64,000 nt of DNA from Sphingobacteriaceae bacterium GW460-11-11-14-LB5 (GTDB taxonomy: Bacteria; Bacteroidota; Bacteroidia; Sphingobacteriales; Sphingobacteriaceae). Shown in pieces: positions 18,057-25,771 of the stretch. Positions within the stretch are counted from its first letter, which is position 1, and every line of letters starts with the position of its first letter. The position numbers and the translations under genes are program-made. Where the stretch lies: NCBI GenBank assembly GCA_002151545.1, contig CP021237.1, positions 5,518,001 through 5,582,000 on the forward strand, read 5' to 3'. Under the pieces are notes generated by a model, which was not told the origin of the DNA, ran no database searches, and saw nothing but the letters and a program-made list of their open reading frames with translations.

Positions 18057-18464
18057 ATGCAAATACACTTATTAATAGTTGGTTCTCTTCTGGTGGCATT
18101 GGCACTTATCCATATTATTTTTCCAAAATATTTTAATTGGGAAACTGAACTTAAATTACTGAGTTTAATAAACAGGCAGATGATGCTGGTGCATACATTT
18201 TTTGTTGCGCTTACCGTATTTTTAATGGGGCTACTCTGTTTAACCTCATCAAACGAATTAATACATACTGATCTTGGACGAAAAATATCGCTCGGTTTGG
18301 GCCTGTTTTGGATTACGAGATTCTTTATCCAGTTTTTTGTTTATTCTAAAGATTTATGGAAAGGTAAGCTATTCGAAACCACTATGCATACCATGTTTTC
18401 TATTCTTTGGGCTTATTTTAGCTTCGTATTCCTCTTTATTTTTTTTAAATACGGAGCAGTTTAA
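18057..18464 (+). CDS. small four-helix membrane protein
   Basis: 135 residues, almost entirely hydrophobic, with four predicted helices (about 1-22, 43-65, 79-95 and 105-130) and conserved-looking polar residues RQMMLVHTFF and FWITRFFIQF. I cannot assign a named family with certainty; the layout is that of small Bacteroidota inner-membrane proteins. It is the last gene of the operon, 5 bp after the methyltransferase stop, and its end is 75 bp before purD. Confidence 0.7.
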   Translation: MQIHLLIVGSLLVALALIHIIFPKYFNWETELKLLSLINRQMMLVHTFFVALTVFLMGLLCLTSSNELIHTDLGRKISLGLGLFWITRFFIQFFVYSKDLWKGKLFETTMHTMFSILWAYFSFVFLFIFFKYGAV

Positions 18465-18526
18465 AGCAAAAGTGCTTTATCGCAAAGTCTTACTACTTCA
18501 TACTGGGCTACTTGATGGTAAAATAT

Positions 18527-18534
18527 TATCTTTG
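18527..18534 (+). promoter_or_regulatory. candidate -7 box TATCTTTG of purD
   Basis: TATCTTTG matches TAnnTTTG exactly and ends 5 bp before the purD ATG, so transcription would begin at or next to the start codon. No clear TTTG box is seen at the expected -33 distance, so this is only a candidate. Confidence 0.4.
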
Positions 18535-18539
18535 CCGAT

Positions 18540-19811
18540 ATGAATATCTTACTTTTAGGTTCAGGCGGCAGAGAAAGCGCATTCGCTTGGAAAATGAGCC
18601 AGTCTTCGCACTGCGATAAACTAATTATTGCTCCAGGTAACGGTGGTACAGGAGCTTATGGTACAAACATCAATATCAATGTAAACGATTTTGATGCCAT
18701 TAAAAAAGTAGTGCTTACCGAAAACATCGAACTCGTGGTAGTAGGCCCTGAAGAACCTTTGGTAAACGGTATTCACGATTTTTTCCTTGCTGATGAAACC
18801 ATCGCACACATCCCGGTTATCGGACCTAAAAAAGAAGGTGCTATTTTAGAAGGAAGTAAAGATTTCTCTAAACAGTTTATGGAGCGTCATGGTATTCCTA
18901 CTGCAGCTTCAAAATCTTTCACACCCGAAACTCTGGAAGATGGCTTGGCTTATCTGCAAAACCATGCTTTACCAGTTGTTTTAAAGGCAGATGGTTTGGC
19001 GGCAGGTAAAGGTGTATTAATCTGTACCGAAACCATCGAAGCACAGGAAGAATTAAAACTAATGCTTGGCGGTAAATTTGGATCGGCAGGGGCAACAGTA
19101 GTAATTGAAGAATTTTTAAGCGGCATCGAACTTTCGGTATTTATTTTAACCGATGGTGAAAATTATATCACACTGCCTTCAGCTAAAGATTATAAAAGGA
19201 TTGGCCAGGGCGATACCGGTTTAAATACTGGTGGTATGGGCTCGGTTTCTCCGGTTCCTTTTGCCACACCCGAATTTTTGGCTAAAGTAGAAGAACGGAT
19301 TATTAAACCAACGGTTGAGGGTTTAAAGAAGGATAATATCGATTATACAGGTTTTATCTTTTTCGGACTGATTAAAGTAGAAGAAGAGCCATTTGTAATT
19401 GAGTACAATGCACGTATGGGTGATCCGGAAACAGAAAGTGTAATTCCGAGGATTGAGAACGATTTGGTAGAGTTGTTTTTGGCAACAGCCAATAAGCAAT
19501 TAAATCAGGTAAGTTTGGTAATTTCTGAGCAAACAGCAGCTACCGTGATGATTGTGGCCGGTGGTTACCCTGGCGATTACCTGAAAGGCAAAGCCATTAC
19601 CGGAATCGAAAACTTACGCCATTCGAATGCCTTCCATGCGGGAACATTGTTAGAAAATGATGTAGTGAAAACAAATGGTGGAAGGGTAATTGCCATTACC
19701 AGTTTGCAAAAAGATTTGTTTACTGCGTTACAATCGGCAACTGCTGATGCCGGCAGAATTTATTTCGACGGAAAATATTTCAGAGAAGACATCGGGTTTG
19801 ACCTGGTTTAA
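18540..19811 (+). CDS. purD: phosphoribosylamine--glycine ligase
   Basis: 423 residues, the normal length for GARS. It joins glycine to 5-phosphoribosylamine in purine synthesis. The N-terminal loop GSGGRESA, EGSKDFSKQFM, the ATP-grasp segments KADGLAAGKGV and LSGIELSVFILTDG, and the metal/ATP site EYNARMGDPETE are all present. The SMI1/KNR4 gene begins 11 bp downstream and may be co-transcribed. A -7 box sits immediately before the ATG, so the message may be nearly leaderless. Confidence 0.97.
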   Translation: MNILLLGSGGRESAFAWKMSQSSHCDKLIIAPGNGGTGAYGTNININVNDFDAIKKVVLTENIELVVVGPEEPLVNGIHDFFLADETIAHIPVIGPKKEGAILEGSKDFSKQFMERHGIPTAASKSFTPETLEDGLAYLQNHALPVVLKADGLAAGKGVLICTETIEAQEELKLMLGGKFGSAGATVVIEEFLSGIELSVFILTDGENYITLPSAKDYKRIGQGDTGLNTGGMGSVSPVPFATPEFLAKVEERIIKPTVEGLKKDNIDYTGFIFFGLIKVEEEPFVIEYNARMGDPETESVIPRIENDLVELFLATANKQLNQVSLVISEQTAATVMIVAGGYPGDYLKGKAITGIENLRHSNAFHAGTLLENDVVKTNGGRVIAITSLQKDLFTALQSATADAGRIYFDGKYFREDIGFDLV

Positions 19812-19822
19812 AAGCATATAAG

Positions 19823-20329
19823 TTGAAAAAAATACTGAAGAAGATTTCCGAAACGGCCATAAAACAAGGAGAGTTTAGCTTTACACCTGAGCAATCCGAG
19901 GCAAAATGGCTAGGTAATCAACCTGCTACCTTAGCCGAGATAGAAGAAGCTGAAGCAAGATTGGGGCTAACCTTGCCAGATGATTATAAAGATTTTCTAT
20001 TGATCACCAACGGGTTTACTACCCCAAATGAACACGTTGATCCGTCGTTTTCAAGAATAAACGATGTAGCATTTCTAAAGGATGTTGATCCACAGCTGAT
20101 CGAAATCTGGACTGAAAATATTGAATTGCTTGATGTGGCCGTTAAATTAGCCAGAAGCATTATTGTTGGAGGAAGAGATGAGGAACAGTATTTTCTTTTA
20201 ATCCCGCCGGTAATCGAAAATGCAGATTGGGAATACTGGAAATTCGCCTCGTGGATTCCAGGAGAAGACCCTTACGAAGGGCTTGAAAACTATTTCATAA
20301 ACGTATTGGATTTCTTAAAATCTGCCTGA
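19823..20329 (+). CDS. SMI1/KNR4 family protein
   Basis: 168 residues starting at a TTG (KKILKKISE follows); no in-frame ATG precedes the conserved region. The SUKH/SMI1 core is visible: ATLAEIEEAEARLGLTLPDD, YKDFLLITNGF, then a C-terminal EYWKFASWIPGEDPYEG with the family's aromatic and acidic pattern. SMI1/KNR4 proteins are often immunity proteins against nuclease toxins in polymorphic toxin systems, but many bacterial copies are lone. No toxin gene is next to it here, so immunity is not supported by context. It ends before a strong bidirectional terminator. Confidence 0.82.
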   Translation: MKKILKKISETAIKQGEFSFTPEQSEAKWLGNQPATLAEIEEAEARLGLTLPDDYKDFLLITNGFTTPNEHVDPSFSRINDVAFLKDVDPQLIEIWTENIELLDVAVKLARSIIVGGRDEEQYFLLIPPVIENADWEYWKFASWIPGEDPYEGLENYFINVLDFLKSA

Positions 20330-20350
20330 TGCGTTTCCGTATAAAACAAA

Positions 20351-20383
20351 GAAAGTCCCAATTTTTGATTGGGACTTTCTCTT
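20351..20383. terminator. bidirectional hairpin terminator
   Basis: A perfect 12-bp stem, GAAAGTCCCAAT with ATTGGGACTTTC, and a 5-nt loop lie between the convergent SMI1 and TlpA-like genes. Pyrimidine-rich tracts flank it on both strands. Confidence 0.85.
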
Positions 20384-20397
20384 TTAATGCGTATTTC

Positions 20398-21543
20398 TTA
20401 TTTCGATTTACTGCCTAGTAATTCCTGAAGTTTATCTTGTAAAGCCTGTTCTCTTAATCCTTTAGCAATAATTTTACCTGTCGGATCAATTAAGAAATTG
20501 GCTGGAATTGAACGGATACCATACATTTGGGCTACTTCATTCTCCCAAAATTTTAAGTCAGAAACATGTGTCCATGTTAATTTGTCGTCAGCGATTGCTT
20601 TTAACCAGGCGTCTTTTTTACCCGGACGGTCTAAAGAAACGCCTAAAACAGTAAAGCCTTTATCTTTAAATTTTTCATAAGCAAGAACCACATTAGGATT
20701 CTCCTGACGGCATGGACCACACCATGAAGCCCAAAAATCGATCAGTACATATTTTCCTTTAAAATCAGATAATTTTACCGGTTTATCGTTTACATCATTT
20801 TGTGTAAAATCCATGGCCATTGCACCTACAGCTGTTTTTCTTCCAGCTTCGAATATCTGTGCAATGTTTTTACCTGTTGAACTTGCCTTAAGCTCAGGCG
20901 AAAGTCCTGCAAAAGCTTTTTCTGCTACAGCAGCCTGATCAGGATCTGAAGCCAGCTGACTAATTGAAGTTAAGCTGATAAATGATTTTGGATTGTTGTT
21001 TGCAAATTGCAATAACAGTGGGGTCATTCCTTCTGATGCTTTTTCAAATTTAGCTCTCAGTGCACCTACTAACTCTTTATTTTGTTTTTGCTCTGCTGTA
21101 TAACCTCTGTATTCTGCATCGATAGCCATAAGCTGATCATTTATCGGCTTGGTTAATGCGTTTAACTTCGCTGCATCAGCATTAACGGGAGAACCTGTAA
21201 TTGTTGCATTTTTTAATGAATCTGCTGCGGCCAGTTTAATGTTACCAGGCTCTACATAAAGCGATAAAGCATCTAATTTTTCGCCTTGTGCCGGACGGTT
21301 AACATAAGGATTTTTGTTTAAGAAAAGACTTCCTTGTGCCGGGCTCAACAATGTTCCTTTAAATGCAAAAGCACCATTTGTTACTGTTGCAGAATCGGTA
21401 GTATTTTTTCCGTCACCTTGATAGATTAAATAAACCTTATCTCCGGTTTTCAATCCTTTTATGTCGCCGGTAACGGTAAATGGCTTTTGGGCTAAAGCTG
21501 CAAGAGGCAATAGTGCCATTGCAGATAATAATATTTTTTTCAT
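20398..21543 (-). CDS. TlpA-like thioredoxin-fold protein with DUF4369 domain, secreted
   Basis: 381 residues with a signal peptide ending near ALAQ (residue 19). An N-terminal DUF4369 beta domain (about 21-115) is followed by a helical linker and a C-terminal AhpC/TSA-TlpA thioredoxin domain. The active site WASWCGPCRQ puts the CxxC at 275-278, and the cis-Pro region is IRSIPANFLID. Proteins of this layout are periplasmic disulfide reductases in Bacteroidota and often occur in many paralogues. It stands alone, with the terminator downstream and a short spacer upstream. Confidence 0.92.
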   Translation of the reverse strand: MKKILLSAMALLPLAALAQKPFTVTGDIKGLKTGDKVYLIYQGDGKNTTDSATVTNGAFAFKGTLLSPAQGSLFLNKNPYVNRPAQGEKLDALSLYVEPGNIKLAAADSLKNATITGSPVNADAAKLNALTKPINDQLMAIDAEYRGYTAEQKQNKELVGALRAKFEKASEGMTPLLLQFANNNPKSFISLTSISQLASDPDQAAVAEKAFAGLSPELKASSTGKNIAQIFEAGRKTAVGAMAMDFTQNDVNDKPVKLSDFKGKYVLIDFWASWCGPCRQENPNVVLAYEKFKDKGFTVLGVSLDRPGKKDAWLKAIADDKLTWTHVSDLKFWENEVAQMYGIRSIPANFLIDPTGKIIAKGLREQALQDKLQELLGSKSK

Positions 21544-21662
21544 GTAGGGGTTAGTTAATCTTTTGCCAAATATAAAAATCTGTACCGCTAAAACGTAAAT
21601 CGCTGTGTAAAATTATGATAGATTATTTATCTGAACATAATATTCATCATTACTATACCATC

Positions 21663-21938
21663 TTACGTCATGGATTTCCAACTTAATATTTTATGCCTGC
21701 TACGCTTTTGGTTATCCAAGCCTCCATAAATTAATGTTTTTTCCACTTTTTGCAGACTTGCATTTAACTCAAATTTATCTAGGTTTTTAAATAAATCAGA
21801 AGTGATGGTTTGTGTCGCTTTGATTTCAAATGCGGAAAAGCCGTTATCTGTTGGCAGGAGTAAATCCACCTCATTGGTGTTGCTATCTTGCCAAAAGTAA
21901 TAAGCCGATTTTTTAATTAAAAATACAACAAAAGACAT
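21663..21938 (-). pseudogene. C-terminal remnant of a DUF4143 AAA-family ATPase
   Basis: Only 91 codons remain. SAYYFWQDSNTNEVDLLLP and FEIKATQTITSDLFKNLDKF correspond to the nuclease-like C-terminal DUF4143 part (Y-F-W-x-D-x4-N-E-V-D and E-I-K) of Bacteroidota ATPases that are normally about 380-400 residues. The N-terminal Walker ATPase part is missing and nothing upstream restores it. A 66-bp tandem repeat begins 13 bp upstream of the surviving start. It is most likely decayed; expression of a short peptide cannot be excluded. Confidence 0.75.
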
Positions 21939-21951
21939 TGATATACAACAT

Positions 21952-22017
21952 CAACTTTTAAATTACATAGCTTTAACTTTGAAATTACATAGCTTCAACT
22001 TTGAAATTACATAGTTT
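21952..22017. repeat. three tandem copies of a 22-bp unit
   Basis: Units at 21952-21973, 21974-21995 and 21996-22017, with consensus CAACTTTGAAATTACATAGC plus TT. Only a few bases differ between copies. The last unit touches the stop codon of the arginase-like gene, and the first is 13 bp upstream of the DUF4143 remnant on the minus strand. Confidence 0.9.
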
Positions 22018-23199
22018 TTAATTTAATTTTTGGTAGGTTCTCCACCACAAATCGGGCATTTCGCCATTAACGGCAGTCTGGTAATCATCATATCTGCAAG
22101 GTACCAGATGGTAGCGTTCATTTTTAGATTGACCAGATGGGTAAGGAACCTGCATCCACCAGCGGTCTGATTTTTTGCTTTTTACAAACATCATTTCCCC
22201 CGAACCATCTTTTAAACTGGTTCGATAGATCATAAACTGCGATTTAGGGGTAAGCGGGAAATCCTTTTTGCGGGCGTAATACCCATCCACAAAGTACCAT
22301 ACCATTTGAGCAAGTAAGAAGGCTGTTTGTCCGTTATTGTCGTAGGCAGGATTAAACTCGTAAAAGCCAATTGAGGTTAATTTATCATTCATGCCTGCAT
22401 AACGGGCAATGCGACAGGCTTCTTCGCCATCAAAACCATTTGGCGTGGTGTTCGCATTAGCAGCAGCATCGGCAGAGCGGATAGCACCTATATCGAAGCT
22501 AATCATGTTTGCATTGCGGATTATCGGCTCCGTTAAGGTAATGTCCTGGGCAAATTCGCCCAAACGGTGTACGTCGAAATATAATTTATCCATTACGCTC
22601 AAACTTTCCTGATTTACAAAATAAGTTTGATACCCAACATTGCTAAAATTGAAAAGGTAATTGGGTTGGTGTAAGAAAATCTTGTTCAGGTAACAATCCG
22701 ATCGCGTAGCAATTCCCTCATGGTCATCATCGCCAATATCAAATTGGTTATCAATAATAACCAGATCTACTTTTTGCTCTAAATCTTCGTAACCCAGGTA
22801 TTGGCCATAAGTTAAGTCTTGTCCGCCACCAATAATAATCGGAATAATGTCTTTTTTAATCAGCTCCGAAACCACCATCTTGATGGCGATGTAGGTATCG
22901 GCAATGGTTGCGCCATGTTTAATGTTGCCTAAATCGACAATCCTGCTGTTAAAAGCACCTTCATTGAGTTTGTAAAATTTCTCTCTAAAATAATCGGGCG
23001 CCAGGGCAGCACCTTCATTATTCACAGCACCTCTTCCATCAAGTACCCCAAAAATTGCCAAATCGTAGGTATGCTCCTCAAAATCGGGAAACGATTTGGT
23101 GTAAATCTGCGCTTTTAACCCCAGCTGACTTGTAAAAAATCCTTGCGTGGGTGTAAAACTATCGGGGTTTATTGGGGAAAAGAAATCCGTTAATGACAT
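22018..23199 (-). CDS. arginase/formimidoylglutamase-fold protein with altered metal site
   Basis: 393 residues. The ureohydrolase fold is clear from IIIGGGQDLTYGQY, VDLVIIDNQFD and MISFDIGAIRSADA. The canonical manganese ligands are not: GGGHE reads GGGQD (124-128), DAHxD reads DNQFD (150-154) and SxDxDxxDP reads SFDIGAIRSAD (234-244). Related Bacteroidota proteins are usually annotated formimidoylglutamase or arginase by similarity. With the two His ligands replaced, ordinary binuclear hydrolase activity is doubtful. There is no hut or arginine gene beside it. It is transcribed alone and divergent from the epimerase gene. Confidence 0.8.
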   Translation of the reverse strand: MSLTDFFSPINPDSFTPTQGFFTSQLGLKAQIYTKSFPDFEEHTYDLAIFGVLDGRGAVNNEGAALAPDYFREKFYKLNEGAFNSRIVDLGNIKHGATIADTYIAIKMVVSELIKKDIIPIIIGGGQDLTYGQYLGYEDLEQKVDLVIIDNQFDIGDDDHEGIATRSDCYLNKIFLHQPNYLFNFSNVGYQTYFVNQESLSVMDKLYFDVHRLGEFAQDITLTEPIIRNANMISFDIGAIRSADAAANANTTPNGFDGEEACRIARYAGMNDKLTSIGFYEFNPAYDNNGQTAFLLAQMVWYFVDGYYARKKDFPLTPKSQFMIYRTSLKDGSGEMMFVKSKKSDRWWMQVPYPSGQSKNERYHLVPCRYDDYQTAVNGEMPDLWWRTYQKLN

Positions 23200-23270
23200 A
23201 TATTTAAAACTCTCGGCTCAAATATCTATTTTTGAATGCGTATTTCCACATATAGCTCGAAAAAAATAAA

Positions 23271-24233
23271 ATGATACTGGTAACCGGAGGAACTGGATTT
23301 TTAGGATCTGAATTAATTAAGCAGTTAACCGATAAGGGTTTAGCTGTTCGGGCCTTGAGGCGGGAGAAATCTAAAATTCCGTCGCTAATCCAGAATAACC
23401 CACTTATTGAATGGTTTGAGGCTGATATTAATGAGCCATCTGCACTGGAAGATGCCTTTATTGGGATGACCAGAGTTTACCACTGCGCTGCATTTGTATC
23501 TTTTAACCCGAAAGATAAAAAGCAACTTTTTCATGTCAACATAGAAGGAACTTCGAACATTGTAAATCTTTGTGCAGAAAATAATTGCCGCTTGTTGCAC
23601 GTCAGCTCGGTAGCGGCACTGGGTAATGCTAAAAAAGGCAATAAAATTACCGAAAAGGACTTTTGGGAATACGATGCCAAAGCACATGCCTATGGTTTGT
23701 CTAAATACGAAGGCGAGATGGAGGTTTGGCGGGGCATTACTGAGGGTTTAGATGCCATTATTGTTAATCCATCGGTCATTATAGGTAAAAATGCCGGCTT
23801 TGAAGGGAGTGGCGCTATTTTTAAACTGGTAAAAGGTGGTTTTCCGTTTTATACCGATGGGGCATCGGGTTTTGTTGATGTGGAGGATGTGGCCAAAGCA
23901 ATGATCCTGTTAATGGATGCCGAAGTTTCGGGAGAGCGGTATATCATTTCTGCCGACGATTATCATTATAAAGCGCTGTTCAGCGAAATTGCACAGGGTT
24001 TTGGCGTTAAAGCACCAACAAAAGAAGCAAAGCCATGGATGCTCGGAATAGCCTGGAGGGCACTAAAATTTGCATCCATATTTACGGGCAATCAGCCTTC
24101 CATCACTAAAGATGCGGCAAAGAGCAGTGTAACCTTAAGTTATTACAATAACCATAAAGTAAAAACGGAAACAGGCATTACCTTTAAGCCGGTTGCCGAA
24201 AGCATAAAAGAAATTACCCAACATTTAAGATAA
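23271..24233 (+). CDS. NAD-dependent epimerase/dehydratase family protein
   Basis: 320 residues of extended SDR type: GGTGFLGSEL (6-15) for the dinucleotide, VSSVAALG with the catalytic Ser/Thr region and YGLSKYEGE holding the YxxxK pair. The C-terminal substrate domain is short and lacks sugar-nucleotide hallmarks, so it may be a dihydroflavonol-reductase-like or 3-beta-HSD-like enzyme. The stop overlaps the ATG of the following phosphatase gene by one base, so the two are translated together. The substrate is unknown. Confidence 0.85.
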   Translation: MILVTGGTGFLGSELIKQLTDKGLAVRALRREKSKIPSLIQNNPLIEWFEADINEPSALEDAFIGMTRVYHCAAFVSFNPKDKKQLFHVNIEGTSNIVNLCAENNCRLLHVSSVAALGNAKKGNKITEKDFWEYDAKAHAYGLSKYEGEMEVWRGITEGLDAIIVNPSVIIGKNAGFEGSGAIFKLVKGGFPFYTDGASGFVDVEDVAKAMILLMDAEVSGERYIISADDYHYKALFSEIAQGFGVKAPTKEAKPWMLGIAWRALKFASIFTGNQPSITKDAAKSSVTLSYYNNHKVKTETGITFKPVAESIKEITQHLR

Positions 24234-25534
24234 TGCCCAAACAGAAAGCCTATTACATCATCGATTTTGATAGTACCTTTACACAGGTAGAAGCACTTGA
24301 TGAACTTGCCCGAATTTCGCTAAAGAACCACCCCGATAAAGAGGCGATTTTTCAAAAAATTGAAGATTATACCAATTTTGCCATGGAAGGGAAACTTTCC
24401 TTCTCCGAAAGTTTAGCGCAACGTGTTAAACTTCTTGAGGCAAATGAAGATCATTTAAAACAACTCATCAAACATTTAAAAAAGAAGGTATCTACTTCTT
24501 TTTCGCGTAATGCCGAGTTTTTTAAAAAACATGCCGATGAGGTGTTAATTGTTTCTGGCGGATTTAAAGAATTTATCACCCCAGTAGTAAGCCAGTACCA
24601 CATTAAAAAGGAAAATATTTATGCCAATACTTTTGTAACCACTGGTGATGGTAAAATTATAGATTACGATCATGCCAATCCTTTAAGTGAAGAAGGTGGT
24701 AAAGTAAAATTACTTCAGCATTTAAAACTCGAAGGCGAGTTATTCGGCATTGGAGATGGCTATTCTGATTTTCAACTGCGTGAAAGCGGGATCATCAATA
24801 AGTTTTTTGCATTTACTGAGAATATTGCCCGTGAAAGCATTGTTTCAAAAGCCGATCACGTAACCCCAAGTTTCGACGAATTTTTATACGTAAACGATCT
24901 GCCGCGTGCCATTTCTTATCCTAAAAACAGAATCCTTTGTCTGGTTATTGGTGACGTTGATCCCTTAACGATTGCAATTCTTAAAAATGATGGTTTATCG
25001 ATTAGGCATAAAACCTCTTTTGAAGATAAGTACGTAAAAGATGTGGGCATTATCCTTTTGGCTGATGGTGAAAAGATTAATAAGGAACAGTTAAAAAATG
25101 CAGCTAAGCTAAAAACCATTGGTTATTTAGGTAATGCAAAAAATAAAATAGACCTTGATTTATGTACCAAACAGGGCATTGTTGTTTTTGATGACCCTAA
25201 AAATAATCCACGTAATATCGATTTTATCCCGAAACGGGTTGCCGATTTTATGAATACCGGAGCAACTTATTTAAGTAGTAATTTCCCAAATCTGCAATTG
25301 CCGAAAATTGAGAAATCGCACCGTTTAATTCACATTCACAAAAACGTTCCGGGTATTATGGCGAAAATCAACACTGTTTTTGCCAAACACGATATCAATA
25401 TTGTGAGCCAGTTTTTAATGACCAATCCTGAGATTGGCTACGCCATTACCGATATCAATGCTGAGTACGATAAACAATTGTTTAAATCGCTCAAAAAGAT
25501 CGAGCATACAATAAAGTTTAGGGTGCTGTATTAA
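24233..25534 (+). CDS. serB: phosphoserine phosphatase fused to a PGDH remnant and an ACT domain
   Basis: 433 residues. Residues 1-225 are an HAD-IB phosphatase: DFDST (11-15) with nucleophile Asp11 and acid Asp13, SGG (108-110) and GDGYSD (174-179). Residues 235-322 resemble the split substrate domain of D-3-phosphoglycerate dehydrogenase (KLKTIGYLGNAKNKIDLDL, QGIVVFDDP). The whole NAD-binding Rossmann domain and catalytic His are missing, and the chain passes at about 323-352 (RVADFMNTGATYLSSNFP) straight to a C-terminal ACT domain (363-433, VPGIMAKINTVFAKHDINIV). A serB-serA fusion of about 630 residues is, from memory, known in this phylum; this looks like an internally deleted version, probably a serine-regulated phosphatase. 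Confidence 0.82.
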   Translation: MPKQKAYYIIDFDSTFTQVEALDELARISLKNHPDKEAIFQKIEDYTNFAMEGKLSFSESLAQRVKLLEANEDHLKQLIKHLKKKVSTSFSRNAEFFKKHADEVLIVSGGFKEFITPVVSQYHIKKENIYANTFVTTGDGKIIDYDHANPLSEEGGKVKLLQHLKLEGELFGIGDGYSDFQLRESGIINKFFAFTENIARESIVSKADHVTPSFDEFLYVNDLPRAISYPKNRILCLVIGDVDPLTIAILKNDGLSIRHKTSFEDKYVKDVGIILLADGEKINKEQLKNAAKLKTIGYLGNAKNKIDLDLCTKQGIVVFDDPKNNPRNIDFIPKRVADFMNTGATYLSSNFPNLQLPKIEKSHRLIHIHKNVPGIMAKINTVFAKHDINIVSQFLMTNPEIGYAITDINAEYDKQLFKSLKKIEHTIKFRVLY

Positions 25535-25540
25535 TCAGTA

Positions 25541-25633
25541 TCGTCATTTCGAGCGGAGTGCAGCGCAGTCGAGAAATCTATTTTAAAAGATCTCTCTCGA
25601 AAATTCGGGACTGTGCTTCGGTCGAGATGACGA
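25541..25633. repeat. inverted repeat element, CGTCATTTCGAGC type
   Basis: The left end TCGTCATTTCGAGC and right end GTCGAGATGACGA form the arms of a roughly 93-bp imperfect palindrome with an inner GAGAAATCT / AGATCTCTCTC pairing. Elements of this kind are abundant between genes in Bacteroidota. It directly follows serB. Confidence 0.8.
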
Positions 25634-25649
25634 CCTTCCTGTTAAAATC

Positions 25650-25740
25650 TGTCATTCTGAGTGCAACGAAGAATCTTTTTTAGAGTGCTGCCTTTTAGTG
25701 CTTCATTTGTTGTAGATTCTTCACTGCGTTCAGAATGACA
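25650..25740. repeat. inverted repeat element, TGTCATTCTGAG type
   Basis: TGTCATTCTGAGTGCAACGA and its counterpart CTGCGTTCAGAATGACA flank about 50 bp, with an inner AGAATCT / AGATTCT pair. It forms a long cruciform or hairpin. It differs from the neighbouring element, so two repeat families sit side by side in this convergent gap. Confidence 0.8.
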
Positions 25741-25771
25741 ATAACACTTTTCTCTGTACGCCTCACGCGCT

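Noticed and set aside
19823..20329. Toxin-immunity locus suggested by the SMI1/KNR4 protein
   Set aside because: No toxin, Rhs or secretion gene adjoins it; neighbours are purD and a thioredoxin.
21952..22017. CRISPR array suggested by the tandem repeat
   Set aside because: Units are directly adjacent without spacers, and no cas gene is present.
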